Source of the DNA: CAYSBK01 sp964429265
GTDB taxonomy: Bacteria > Planctomycetota > Phycisphaerae > Sedimentisphaerales > Anaerobacaceae
Assembly (NCBI GenBank): GCA_964429265.1
Contig: CAYSBK010000052.1
Span: 1 to 13,347, forward strand
Reading direction: 5' to 3'
Length of the DNA stretch: 13,347 nt
Positions 1 to 7,135 of the stretch are shown here, piece by piece. Numbering within the stretch: the stretch's first letter is position 1; each line of letters starts with the position of its first letter. The notes beneath the pieces were generated by a model, which saw nothing but the letters and a program-made list of their open reading frames with translations, made no database searches and was not told the DNA's origin. The translations under genes were made by a program, and so were the position numbers.

Positions 1-1849
1 AGCCCCTTCCGAAGACCATTTTTTGCCCGTCCCAGTAAGCATTGCAGAAACCATCGAGGCAACCTGCTCCTACCACGGCGCGCATTGAATAGTCCAGGCC
101 GTTCGGATAGCCCGGCGAAGGGACCGAGAGGCCCGGGTCCATCGCGGCATAGTAATCGTGAGCGAAGTTGACGTGCCGGTATACGTTCGACTCGACGAAT
201 TGGGAATACCAGTTGTTGTCCCAGGTGAAATCGACGATTTGGCCAGGCGGAATGTTCTCGCGGACAAATAGCGCATTGGGCCCGCAGGCATAGTCAACGT
301 CACAATACGGGCCCTGCAGTTGGGAGGTGAGAACCGAATAGTCCGAAGGCGCCGGCACGGAAAAGGAACCATCGGAGTGCGTTTGCGTTGTTTGAAATTT
401 CTGGTGCGGGTAAGATACGAGCATAACGTCGTCGATATACCAGCCGGCAAATGTCAGGTACTCGTCTGTAGGGCCCATAATCCAGCGGATGTAAACGGTG
501 TTCTTTTGAGCGGCCACATCTGAAATATCGTAGGAGACGCGGAACCAGCGTCTGTCACATATCGAGCTGTCCGGATTTTCCCAGACCTGGGTCCAGTTTA
601 CTCCATCGCTGGAGACTTCTATAGCGGCGTGGTCCCATCGTGATGACTCCACGCCAAGCCATCGCATAAAAACGAGATAGACGTTGTCATAGCCCGAGCA
701 GTCGATGGCGGTGGTCGTGAGGTGTTGAGCCGACAGGTTGTCGGGGTAGTTACCGTCGAGATTGTATCCATAGATGTTGGTTCCCGTATAAGCAGAATGG
801 GGAAATGGGCAATAATCCGGTCCGGCAGCACCGACGACGCCGAAGGCCCAGTCGCCTTCGGTGGTCCAGCCGGGGTCGGTATTGAAATCCCATGCGGCGA
901 TGACGACCTGGGGTTCGGAGGCGGTGACGTCTCCATTTACGAACGGACCGAGCTGCACGGGGTCGCTGCCGAACTCGGGCTTGTATTGCAGTCGGGCCGT
1001 GCCGGTGATGTCAGTGTCATTGTAGATAAGCGCGTTGAGTTTGCCGACAATCCGGCCGGTCGCGGCGTCAATCAGGTATTGCCATTTCTTGTTCAGATCG
1101 TCCTGCGAGACGTACAGCCGCCAGCAAAGCAGGTACTGGAAGCCTCCGGGCCTGGCCAGCGGTAAGATACACAACTGTGGCTTGCTTACAGCATCGACAC
1201 CATCGACGGCCACGCAATCGTCGGCGGCTAATTGAATGGCCTGGTTTGCATCGACGAGGGGGTCTGTTGAGACGGCCACATCCGGGTAAACTTGCGAAGT
1301 GAACGAGGTGAGCCTGGCATCGTGCGTCAGAATCATCGTCATCTGTCCGCCGAGCACGGGCAGGCCATCGTGTTGTTGGCTGAAGGTGACGAACCAGCGC
1401 CCAGCGCGGTCGGTTTTTGCCGCAAGCCGCAGTTGTGCGGGGCCAAGCCCAAACAAGTCGGGATTGTCGGCGACAAAACTGCTACAGACCTGTTCGAGGT
1501 TTGCAGAGGTGAGTTTGTCGGCGCCGGCGAGTTTGAAAGGTCGGCCGGTACCGAATGCGGCCGTACCGGTGGCAGGGTCCCATCTCATCAGCCACCTGCG
1601 GCTGGTGCCCGTGACAAACCGGCGGTAGGCACGCACCATCCGGGCATTTGTGCGATGGCGTCTTTTCGCAGCGGCCGTGTCGAGGCCGAAAAGCAGGGGT
1701 CCGGCGGCCGGACGCGGGGATATCGCCTTGCTGGCCAGTGACATAGTGGGGCCGGGCTGAGCTTCGGGTCTTATCGCCCAGGCCGGCCAGGTCAGGACAA
1801 TCCCGGCCAGGCACACAGCAGGTAGCATAGGCAAAGGTTGGTTTTTCAT
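1..1849 (-). CDS. Secreted thermolysin/fungalysin-like metallopeptidase with inserted beta-sandwich domain (3' end outside window)
   Basis: The frame is open from ATG 1849 to the left edge (616 codons, no stop), so only the N-terminal part is present. Residues 1-25 form a signal peptide ending in AWA. Residues about 150-180 (FSQQHDGLPVLGG) match the FTP propeptide of M4/M36 peptidases. Residues about 241-265 (WRLYV, then a YLIDAATGRIVG stretch) look like the PepSY part of that propeptide, which normally inhibits and chaperones the protease until cleaved. Residues about 310-480 look like a MAM/jelly-roll beta-sandwich (AWDFNTDPGW at its start, WYIDDVML at its end). From about 550 the sequence resembles the start of the catalytic domain, ending with NAYWDGQKMVFGRG, close to the thermolysin NAFW...MVYGDG segment. 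The zinc HEXXH motif would lie beyond the edge and is not seen. The product is likely exported for extracellular protein degradation. The family call is inferred from motifs read by eye; the exact family (M4 or M36) is open. Confidence 0.75.
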   Translation of the reverse strand, partial: MKNQPLPMLPAVCLAGIVLTWPAWAIRPEAQPGPTMSLASKAISPRPAAGPLLFGLDTAAAKRRHRTNARMVRAYRRFVTGTSRRWLMRWDPATGTAAFGTGRPFKLAGADKLTSANLEQVCSSFVADNPDLFGLGPAQLRLAAKTDRAGRWFVTFSQQHDGLPVLGGQMTMILTHDARLTSFTSQVYPDVAVSTDPLVDANQAIQLAADDCVAVDGVDAVSKPQLCILPLARPGGFQYLLCWRLYVSQDDLNKKWQYLIDAATGRIVGKLNALIYNDTDITGTARLQYKPEFGSDPVQLGPFVNGDVTASEPQVVIAAWDFNTDPGWTTEGDWAFGVVGAAGPDYCPFPHSAYTGTNIYGYNLDGNYPDNLSAQHLTTTAIDCSGYDNVYLVFMRWLGVESSRWDHAAIEVSSDGVNWTQVWENPDSSICDRRWFRVSYDISDVAAQKNTVYIRWIMGPTDEYLTFAGWYIDDVMLVSYPHQKFQTTQTHSDGSFSVPAPSDYSVLTSQLQGPYCDVDYACGPNALFVRENIPPGQIVDFTWDNNWYSQFVESNVYRHVNFAHDYYAAMDPGLSVPSPGYPNGLDYSMRAVVGAGCLDGFCNAYWDGQKMVFGRG

Positions 1850-1989
1850 CGGGCCCTACTCGAAAAGCGTGCGATCGGCAGCATTTTTCCCCCGAACGTC
1901 CCCTCCTTCCCACTGACATCGCCGGCACCTCAGGCGTCGCCTCGGCCACAGTGACAAGCGCCGTTGCCGGGGCGTGCGATCTTGAAATC

Positions 1990-2018
1990 ATTATACTGTA
2001 CTTGCGGCCGGATGGCAA
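1990..2018 (-). promoter_or_regulatory. Putative sigma70-type promoter of the metallopeptidase gene
   Basis: On the minus strand, TTGCCA (2018-2013) and a perfect TATAAT (1995-1990) are separated by 17 bases. Transcription would begin near 1983, giving a leader of roughly 130 bases before ATG 1849. This is a sequence match only. Confidence 0.5.
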
Positions 2019-2059
2019 GGATTTTTGCCCGCGTTATGGGACATCCGCACGGCACGGCC

Positions 2060-2088
2060 TTGCCGTTGGCTGCGGTGGCGTGTAGTAT
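2060..2088 (+). promoter_or_regulatory. Putative promoter of the GH130 gene
   Basis: TTGCCG (2060-2065) and TAGTAT (2083-2088) have a 17-base spacer. Transcription would start near 2095, about 70 bases before ATG 2166. The hexamers are only moderately close to consensus. The -35 lies inside a short inverted repeat (2054-2066), which would suit repressor control. Confidence 0.35.
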
Positions 2089-2165
2089 TATCCGGCACTT
2101 ACAGAATCCCGTGCTGATATAACGGGCCTGAACCGCAAACCAGCGATTGACAGACAGGGGTTGAT

Positions 2166-3221
2166 ATGGAAGTTTTTCGTTCGCCGAGTAATCCGCTTAT
2201 TGAGCCGAAGGATGTCAAGCCCTCGCGGGAGGGGTTCGAGGTGTTCGGGGTATTCAACGCCGGCGTGGCGAAGGTGGGTCAGGAGGTCGTTCTGTTGCTG
2301 CGGGTTGCAGAAAGGCCGGTCAGCGACGACCCTGACGTGGTGGCGGTTGCGTGGTATGATGCGGACACGGGCGAAGTGGTGACGAAGGAGTTTTCAAAAA
2401 GCGACCACCAGGTTGATTTTTCGGACCCCCGGCTTGTGATAACGCCGAAGCAGACCTACCTTACGTCGCTTTCGCATCTGCGGGTGGCACGCAGTGAAGA
2501 CGGGGAGAACTTTGAGGTTGAAGATGCCCCGGTTCTTTTCCCTGCCAACAGCTACGAGATTTTCGGCATCGAGGACCCCCGAATAACCTGCATCGACGGT
2601 CTTTACTATGTCGATTACGTGGCGGTCGGAATGTGCGGCGTGACGACGTGCCTGGCCTCGACGAAGGATTTTGTTTCTTTCGAGCGTGCGGGCGTGATTT
2701 TCTGCCCGGAGAACAAGGATGTTGTTATTTTTCCGGAAAAGATAGGCGGAAAGTACTACGCGCTTCACCGGCCGGTGTCGCCGCTGTTCAACACGCACGA
2801 CGTGTGGTTGGCCGAGTCGCCTGATTTGATAAGCTGGGGTAATCACCGGGTCTTGATGAGTCCCCGGCCGGGGCGGTGGGACGCCATTAAGATAGGTGCC
2901 GGTGCGGTGCCCGTCAGGACCGAGGCAGGTTGGCTGGAGATTTATCACGGGGTTGACGAAAACAATCGTTATTGTCTCGGCGCGGTGCTGCTGGATGCCG
3001 ACCGGCCGGACAGGATTCTGGGGGTAAGCGAGCAGCCCTTGGTGGAGCCGGAAGCCGACTACGAGCGTCGTGGGGTGTTCGGCAATGTCGTTTTTAGCTG
3101 CGGACTGCTTTGCGAACAAGAGAGGCTGCGGATTTACTATGGTGCGGCCGACACGTCGGTCGCAATGGCCGAGGTGCGTGTCGAAGACGTCCTTGACTCG
3201 TTGCAGATGTGCGGACAGTGA
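2166..3221 (+). CDS. GH130 family beta-mannoside phosphorylase/glycosidase
   Basis: This 351-residue protein is full length for GH130 (five-bladed beta-propeller enzymes that phosphorolyse or hydrolyse beta-mannosides, typically in the cytoplasm). It has the family's motifs in order: NPLIEPKDVKP (9-19), GVFNAGV (28-34), IEDPR (135-139), PENKDVVIFPEKIGGKY (181-197), LHRPV (200-204), WD..KIGAGA (238-247), GWL.IYHGV (255-263) and YYGAADT (324-330). D137 in EDPR corresponds to the proposed catalytic acid of the family. K242 and H261 are basic residues in motifs that contact phosphate in characterised phosphorylases, as I recall. No signal peptide is present. The start is supported by AGGGG five bases upstream. 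The gene is transcribed alone, convergent to a sugar ABC importer that may deliver related sugars. The subfamily, and hence phosphorylase versus hydrolase activity and exact linkage, cannot be decided by eye. Confidence 0.88.
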   Translation: MEVFRSPSNPLIEPKDVKPSREGFEVFGVFNAGVAKVGQEVVLLLRVAERPVSDDPDVVAVAWYDADTGEVVTKEFSKSDHQVDFSDPRLVITPKQTYLTSLSHLRVARSEDGENFEVEDAPVLFPANSYEIFGIEDPRITCIDGLYYVDYVAVGMCGVTTCLASTKDFVSFERAGVIFCPENKDVVIFPEKIGGKYYALHRPVSPLFNTHDVWLAESPDLISWGNHRVLMSPRPGRWDAIKIGAGAVPVRTEAGWLEIYHGVDENNRYCLGAVLLDADRPDRILGVSEQPLVEPEADYERRGVFGNVVFSCGLLCEQERLRIYYGAADTSVAMAEVRVEDVLDSLQMCGQ

Positions 3222-3345
3222 AAAAACGGCGCCCGGGCTGAATACTGCTGAAAGTAGAATCCGGGGGGTTCGCTATGGTCATTACGACGGCGCGGGTCTC
3301 AATCACGGCGACGTCGGGGCAAAGGCGGAAGGGCGGTTGGCGAGG
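3222..3345. other. Convergent intergenic spacer
   Basis: This 124-base gap separates the ends of the GH130 gene and the minus-strand importer operon. No strong terminator was found for either side. On the minus strand a run of six T (3226-3221) follows a GC-rich stretch, but its best stem (CGG-GCG-CCG) is only three base pairs, so any terminator role is weak. Confidence 0.3.
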
Positions 3346-4293
3346 TTATCTTCGCCATACGTCGAGATAGACGGCCACGAGGATGACGCAGCCTTTTATG
3401 ATGTGTTGCCAGGAGTAGTGCACGCCGGCCTGGTTAAGCCCCTTGTCGATGATGCCGATGATGACGGCTCCGATGAGGGTGCCGTACATTGTGCCGCGGC
3501 CGCCGGTGAAGCTGGTTCCGCCGACGACGGCGGCGGCGATGGCATTCAATTCGAACATAACTCCGGAAGCGGGTTCAGCGGAGTAAAGCCTGGAGGTGTG
3601 TATCATTCCGGCCACACCTGCAAGCAGTGAACAGGTCAGATAGACCAGTATTTCGTTGCGCACGATAGGTATGCCTGTGAAGCGTGCCGCCTGGCGGTTG
3701 CCGCCGATCGCATAGAGATGTTGTCCGAAGCGCGTGCGGTGCAGAAGAATGCCGGTGATTGCGAAAAGGGCCAACATTACCACGATGGGAACCGGCACGG
3801 CGCCGGCCAGGCGGTGGTTGCCCAAGGCCAGAAAGAGGGTTTGTTGGTCCGGTATGTAGATAGGTCGTCCTTCATTGAAGCGCAGCGCCGCCCCCCGCGC
3901 CACCAGCATCGTCGCCAGGGTGATGATAAAAGGCGGCATCTTCGTTTTTGCCGCGCACAGGCCGTTGAGGACACCAAAGGCCGCGGCAACGGCCGAGCCT
4001 GCAAAGACCGCCGTCGCCAGCCACCAGAGGCTGTGCTGGTCCGACCCGGCGCGGGTCAATACGTAGACCGTGGTGGTACCTACCAGCGCCAGCAGTGCGC
4101 CGACTGAAAGGTCTATCCCCCCGATAAGTATGACCAGCGTCATTCCGAACGCCAGGATTGCGTTGACCGAGATTTGGTCGACGAGGTCCAGCATATTGCC
4201 GGGTGATATGAAGTTCGGCACCCACAATTCAAAAACGAACAGCAGCACCACCATTGCTGCGGTCAGCGGCAGTATTTGTTTAACCGTTCTCAC
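3346..4293 (-). CDS. Ribose-type (CUT2) sugar ABC transporter permease
   Basis: This 315-residue, strongly hydrophobic inner-membrane protein has about eight to ten membrane segments and belongs to the RbsC/BPD_transp_2 family. Diagnostic motifs are GGIDLSVGA (58-66) in the first third, GGNRQAARFTGI (197-208), the cytoplasmic loop that meets the ATPase, and GTSFTGGRGT (259-268) followed by a GT..GA..IG membrane segment. It should form the channel of the importer encoded by the two genes upstream. The start codon is GTG at 4293, supported by AGGAG nine bases upstream. It overlaps the last 14 bases of the ATPase gene, indicating translational coupling. The length is typical of the family (about 310-330 residues). 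The transported sugar cannot be read from the sequence. Confidence 0.93.
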   Translation of the reverse strand: MRTVKQILPLTAAMVVLLFVFELWVPNFISPGNMLDLVDQISVNAILAFGMTLVILIGGIDLSVGALLALVGTTTVYVLTRAGSDQHSLWWLATAVFAGSAVAAAFGVLNGLCAAKTKMPPFIITLATMLVARGAALRFNEGRPIYIPDQQTLFLALGNHRLAGAVPVPIVVMLALFAITGILLHRTRFGQHLYAIGGNRQAARFTGIPIVRNEILVYLTCSLLAGVAGMIHTSRLYSAEPASGVMFELNAIAAAVVGGTSFTGGRGTMYGTLIGAVIIGIIDKGLNQAGVHYSWQHIIKGCVILVAVYLDVWRR

Positions 4294-5800
4294 GGGTTCT
4301 TGCTCCTGTAAGCTGTTCCATCAATTCGTGCTCGGTGATATCCGAAGCCGGCACCACGCGCAGGATGCGGCCGTCGCTGTAGACTGCGATCCGATGGGAG
4401 ACGTTGACCACCTCGGCCAGGTCCGAGGATATCAGCAGCACCGCAATTCCCGATTCAACCAGCGATGCAATAATGGCAAACATTTCTTCGCGAGCACCGA
4501 CATCGACGCCCCTGGTAGGCTCATCCAGAATGAGCACTTTTGGCCTGCGCTCCATCCAGCGTGCGACGAGGACTTTCTGCTGGTTGCCGCCTGAGAGCTG
4601 GTCCACATTCTGGTTGGGGTCCGTCGCCTTGATGGAAAACTGATTGATCGCGCGGTCGATTATCTCTGTTCGCCTTCGCCTGTTGATAAGACCGGCCTTG
4701 ATCCATTGTTTAAGCCACGGCAGCGCCAGGTTGAACCCCACCGACTGGAACATCACCAGGCCCTGTTCCTTCCGATCTTCCGGCACGAGCACGATGCCGT
4801 TGTCCAGTGCATCGCGGGGGCTGGTGATGGATACGGCCCGGCCGTCGATTTCGATGCTGCCGGTGTGGATGTGGTCAATGCCGAACAGAGCGCGTGCCAG
4901 TTCCGTTCTGCCGGAGCCTACCAGTCCTGCAAGCCCGAGGACCTCTCCATATCGCAGTTCAAAGCTGACCCCCCTGACGGCTTCGTTGGTGAGGTTGCGC
5001 ACGGCCAGGGCTACCTCGCCCGCGGCGCAGGCGGGGCGGTGGAAGTGCTCCCTGATGTCGCGTCCGACCATCCAGCGGACGAGCTGTCGGTGGTTGATTT
5101 GCCGGACCGGCTGGGTGCCGACGCGTCGGCCGTCGCGCAGCACCGTTATGCGGTCGGCCAGCCGCATTACTTCTTCCAGGCGATGAGAGATATAAATGAT
5201 TCCGACGCCCTGCGCCCTGAGCCGTCGCAGCGTGACAAACAGAGCTTCGGTTTCCGCCTCCGAAAGAGCCGAGGTCGGCTCGTCCAGCACGAGAATCCGC
5301 GCCCGGCAGGACAATGCCCTGGCGATTTCCACCAGTTGCTGGCGGGCGACGCTGAGCTTCGAGACGGTGGTATCAACGGGGTGCAGTTCGCGCAGACCCA
5401 ACTTCGCGACGAGGACATCGGCATCTGCGTGCATTTTCCGGCGGCGCAGTCCCACGGGACCCACCGGTTCTCTGGCGAGGTAAATATTTTCGGCGATTGA
5501 GAGGTTGGGCACCAGCGACAATTCCTGGTGGATGATTCTTATGCCCTGGCGGTTTGCATCGGCGACGGTGCGGATTTGGACTGGTGTTCCCTCGATCCGG
5601 ATTGTGCCGGAATCCGGCAGGTGGATGCCTCCCAGAATCTTGATGAGCGTGGATTTGCCGGCGCCGTTTTCGCCGAGAAGGGCATGGATTTCACCGTATT
5701 TGAGGTGAAAATCCACGTTGTCCAGCGCGGTGACGCCGCCGAATCTCTTGGTCACGCCGGTGACGGTCAGCAGTTCTGTCTGTTCGGCTGTTTGAACCAT
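4280..5800 (-). CDS. Ribose-type sugar ABC transporter, duplicated ATP-binding subunit
   Basis: This 506-residue RbsA/MglA/AraG-type ATPase has two fused nucleotide-binding domains. The N-terminal domain has Walker A GENGAGKST (43-51), signature LSVARQQ (149-155) and Walker B LVLDEP (170-175). The C-terminal domain has the degenerate Walker A GLVGSGRTE (292-300) usual for this family, signature LSGGNQQK (402-409) and Walker B LILDEP (423-428). It energises sugar import with the adjacent permease. I chose ATG 5800, five bases past the stop of the binding-protein gene. The longer frame from 5872 overlaps that gene by 68 bases and adds 24 residues absent from the family. Gene order (binding protein, ATPase, permease) and tight spacing indicate one operon. 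Confidence 0.94.
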   Translation of the reverse strand: MVQTAEQTELLTVTGVTKRFGGVTALDNVDFHLKYGEIHALLGENGAGKSTLIKILGGIHLPDSGTIRIEGTPVQIRTVADANRQGIRIIHQELSLVPNLSIAENIYLAREPVGPVGLRRRKMHADADVLVAKLGLRELHPVDTTVSKLSVARQQLVEIARALSCRARILVLDEPTSALSEAETEALFVTLRRLRAQGVGIIYISHRLEEVMRLADRITVLRDGRRVGTQPVRQINHRQLVRWMVGRDIREHFHRPACAAGEVALAVRNLTNEAVRGVSFELRYGEVLGLAGLVGSGRTELARALFGIDHIHTGSIEIDGRAVSITSPRDALDNGIVLVPEDRKEQGLVMFQSVGFNLALPWLKQWIKAGLINRRRRTEIIDRAINQFSIKATDPNQNVDQLSGGNQQKVLVARWMERRPKVLILDEPTRGVDVGAREEMFAIIASLVESGIAVLLISSDLAEVVNVSHRIAVYSDGRILRVVPASDITEHELMEQLTGARTRENG

Positions 5801-5804
5801 TTGT

Positions 5805-6785
5805 TTACCGCTCGGAGAGCCGGGCCTGCTCGCCACGGCGACTTGCAAGCCCGGCCAGGAAGGCATCCGCATTTTCCCTGGTGATCAATTCAACTTTCAC
5901 CTTGATGTCTTTCTCGACGGGTTTGCCTGCGAGATGCTCGTACATTTTTTGAGCGGCTATGCGGCCTATTTCTCTTGGAAATTGGGCGGACGTCGAGACC
6001 AGCTTACCGGCTTTGATGGCGGCGACACCCTGCCTGGAGCCGTCGACGGTTACCACTGCGACGTCGTGGAGCCTGCCCGCTGATTCAAGTGCGGATATCA
6101 CGCCGAGCGCGCTGGGGTCGTTAATGGGAAAGACAGCGTTGAGTTGGGGATAACGTCCCAGCAGGTCACGCATCACGGGACGTGCACCTTCGGTGGTGCC
6201 TTTGCATTCCTGGGTATCGAGTATCTCCATATCCGGATACTTTGCTATTTCTTCCTTGAAGCCGGCGACGCGGTCGATGCAGGCCTTGTTCACCGATAAA
6301 TGCAGGATGACTATCCTGGCGGGCCTGCACACCTCGGCCAGGGCCCGGGCCGCGAGTCGCCCGGCTTCCACGTTGTCGGAGGCAACCTGGCAGACGACGA
6401 GGTCCATATCCTTAACCGGGGCGTCGACGACTATGCACGGGGTGCCGGTGCTCTTGGCCTGCAACAGGCTTCCCTTTATCCCCTCCCAGTTGACCGGGTT
6501 GATGAAGATGCCCGCCGCACCCTGGAGAATAAGGTCGGAAATGTCGTTTCTCTGTTTGTGGCTGTTCCACTGGGCGTCAAGTGTAACGAGCCGGTCGTTG
6601 TGGGCCTCGACGACTTCCTTGATACCCTCGTTGAGGTCAACGAAAAAAGGATTATTCATCGTCTGAAACGTTACGCCGAACAATCTGCCGGAAGGCTGAG
6701 CCTCGTTGTTGTCGCTGCTGCGCTTGCAGCCGTTCACAAGAAGCAGCAGTACGGTCACGGTCGATAAAAGGGTCTGGACTCTCAT
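5805..6785 (-). CDS. Sugar ABC transporter substrate-binding lipoprotein (RbsB-like, Peripla_BP_4)
   Basis: From ATG 6785 this encodes 326 residues. Residues 1-20 form a lipoprotein signal (hydrophobic stretch, then LVNGC with C20 as the lipidated cysteine), so the protein should be anchored in a membrane facing the periplasm. The rest resembles type-I periplasmic sugar-binding proteins: GVTFQTMNNPFF near the start, then GAAGIFINPVNWEGI, GTPCIVVDAPV, ASDNVEAGRLAA, PINDPSALGVISALE and VVTVDGSRQGVAAIKAG. It captures a sugar for the ATPase and permease encoded immediately downstream. Start choice: AAGGA lies eight bases before ATG 6785. An in-frame ATG at 6794 overlaps that site, and the farther one at 6884 would add 33 residues before the signal peptide. 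The substrate is unknown; proximity to GH130 hints at a plant- or alga-derived sugar, but this is inference. Confidence 0.92.
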   Translation of the reverse strand: MRVQTLLSTVTVLLLLVNGCKRSSDNNEAQPSGRLFGVTFQTMNNPFFVDLNEGIKEVVEAHNDRLVTLDAQWNSHKQRNDISDLILQGAAGIFINPVNWEGIKGSLLQAKSTGTPCIVVDAPVKDMDLVVCQVASDNVEAGRLAARALAEVCRPARIVILHLSVNKACIDRVAGFKEEIAKYPDMEILDTQECKGTTEGARPVMRDLLGRYPQLNAVFPINDPSALGVISALESAGRLHDVAVVTVDGSRQGVAAIKAGKLVSTSAQFPREIGRIAAQKMYEHLAGKPVEKDIKVKVELITRENADAFLAGLASRRGEQARLSER

Positions 6786-6816
6786 TCTTGACATCCTTAA
6801 AGAAATTCCGACCGAC

Positions 6817-6834
6817 ACGTGTTTACGAACACGT
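6817..6834. promoter_or_regulatory. 18-base palindrome upstream of the sugar-binding protein gene, putative operator
   Basis: ACGTGTT-TACG-AACACGT is a perfect 7-base inverted repeat with a 4-base spacer, 32-49 bases before ATG 6785. The arms and spacing resemble operators of LacI/GntR-type sugar regulators. No regulator gene lies in the window, so the binding protein is unknown. A short mRNA hairpin is the alternative. Confidence 0.4.
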
Positions 6835-6896
6835 CCGGGTTTTTCGGTGCCTGTCAGGATAACAGGGGCCGGGGCATATCGCAAGAGGAACGACCG

Positions 6897-6902
6897 ATTA
6901 TA
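6897..6902 (-). promoter_or_regulatory. Candidate -10 element for the sugar importer operon
   Basis: The minus strand reads a perfect TATAAT here, about 110 bases before ATG 6785, with the 18-base palindrome lying downstream of the expected start site. No convincing -35 is seen at 16-18 bases, so an activator or another start site is possible. Confidence 0.3.
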
Positions 6903-6963
6903 TCCTGCTTGTCGGCGGCAGCCATCGCGGCCTGGAGGGCGTCAGAATTTTGTGATTTTTCGC

Positions 6964-6992
6964 TTGACAGACGAGGGCCGTAGTGTTCTAAT
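6964..6992 (+). promoter_or_regulatory. trp operon promoter
   Basis: A consensus -35 TTGACA (6964-6969) and a -10 TCTAAT (6987-6992, five of six matches) are separated by the optimal 17 bases. Transcription should start about 6998-7002, at or within a few bases of the leader-peptide ATG (7002). No TrpR-like operator was recognised over the promoter. Confidence 0.75.
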
Positions 6993-7001
6993 ATTATCGT
7001 T

Positions 7002-7073
7002 ATGAGGCAGATCAATCGCGTCAATCTGGTCTGGTGGTGGCCTGCAGGATATAGTCCGGCAGGCAAGCGGTGA
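7002..7073 (+). CDS. trpL: trp operon leader peptide with three tandem Trp codons
   Basis: This is a 23-codon frame (ATG 7002, TGA 7071-7073) in which codons 11-13 are TGG TGG TGG (7032-7040). Three consecutive codons for the rare residue tryptophan, in a short frame between a strong promoter and a terminator in front of trpE, is the hallmark of a trp leader peptide. The peptide senses charged tRNA-Trp: ribosomes stall at codons 11-13 when Trp is scarce and reach the stop codon when it is plentiful. The third Trp codon ends exactly where hairpin segment 1 begins (7040), and the stop lies just past segment 2. No Shine-Dalgarno sequence precedes the ATG, and the promoter leaves at most a few bases of 5' UTR, so initiation is probably leaderless. 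The peptide itself is likely unstable and without other function. Confidence 0.85.
   Translation: MRQINRVNLVWWWPAGYSPAGKR
7040..7064 (+). promoter_or_regulatory. trp attenuator pause hairpin (segments 1:2)
   Basis: Segment 1 (7040-7049) pairs with segment 2 (7055-7064). GCCTGC/GCAGGC gives six pairs, then one A-G mismatch (7046/7058), then GGA/TCC gives three more pairs around a TATAG loop (7050-7054). It overlaps the last base of the third Trp codon, so a ribosome stalled there would disrupt it. It competes with the antiterminator for 7056-7064. Confidence 0.75.
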
Positions 7074-7116
7074 TTTGCCATACTTGAAGCAGTTGTGAAT
7101 CGGGGCGGCCTGCCGG
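7056..7116 (+). promoter_or_regulatory. trp antiterminator (segments 2:3)
   Basis: CCGGCAGGC (7056-7064) is perfectly complementary to GCCTGCCGG (7108-7116), a 9-bp helix closing a 43-base loop. It uses the same bases as the left arm of the terminator and as segment 2 of the pause hairpin. The three structures are therefore mutually exclusive, as required for a ribosome-controlled switch. Confidence 0.75.
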
Positions 7117-7135
7117 AATCGGCAGGCCGTTTTTT
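7106..7135 (+). terminator. trp attenuator: Rho-independent terminator (segments 3:4)
   Basis: CGGCCTGCCG (7106-7115), loop GAAT, and CGGCAGGCCG (7120-7129) form a perfect 10-bp GC-rich stem followed directly by six T (7130-7135). It lies between the leader peptide stop and trpE, 51 bases before the trpE ATG. It should stop transcription when the leader peptide is translated to its end. Confidence 0.9.

Larger units (their letters stand above)
1850..2165. other. Divergent intergenic region between metallopeptidase and GH130 genes
   Basis: These 316 bases hold no gene I can support. They contain a minus-strand promoter candidate (1990-2018) and a plus-strand one (2060-2088). A short inverted repeat, ACGGC-CTT-GCCGT (2054-2066), overlaps the plus-strand -35 element and could be a protein-binding site. 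An AGGGG ribosome-binding site (2156-2160) precedes the GH130 ATG. No RNA gene or terminator was recognised. Confidence 0.5.

Noticed and set aside
1482..2018. 178-codon minus-strand frame over the start of the metallopeptidase
   Set aside because: The frame beginning at 1849 continues for 616 codons with signal peptide and FTP motifs. This one is a shadow in another frame.
2394..3119. 241-codon minus-strand open frame opposite GH130
   Set aside because: It is fully inside a well-matched GH130 gene, and its translation has no family-like motifs.
3219..3240. Intrinsic terminator for the importer operon on the minus strand
   Set aside because: The T run is real, but the only stem next to it is about three base pairs.
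5801..5872. Longer N-terminus for the ABC ATPase (start at 5872)
   Set aside because: It would overlap the binding-protein gene by 68 bases and add residues that relatives lack. ATG 5800 just after the upstream stop is better.
6786..6884. Longer N-terminus for the binding protein (start at 6884)
   Set aside because: It would bury the lipoprotein signal 33 residues inside and run through the palindrome. AAGGA supports ATG 6785.
6992..6997. TATTAT as the trp -10 element
   Set aside because: It would be 22 bases from the TTGACA -35, too far. TCTAAT at 6987-6992 gives 17 bases.
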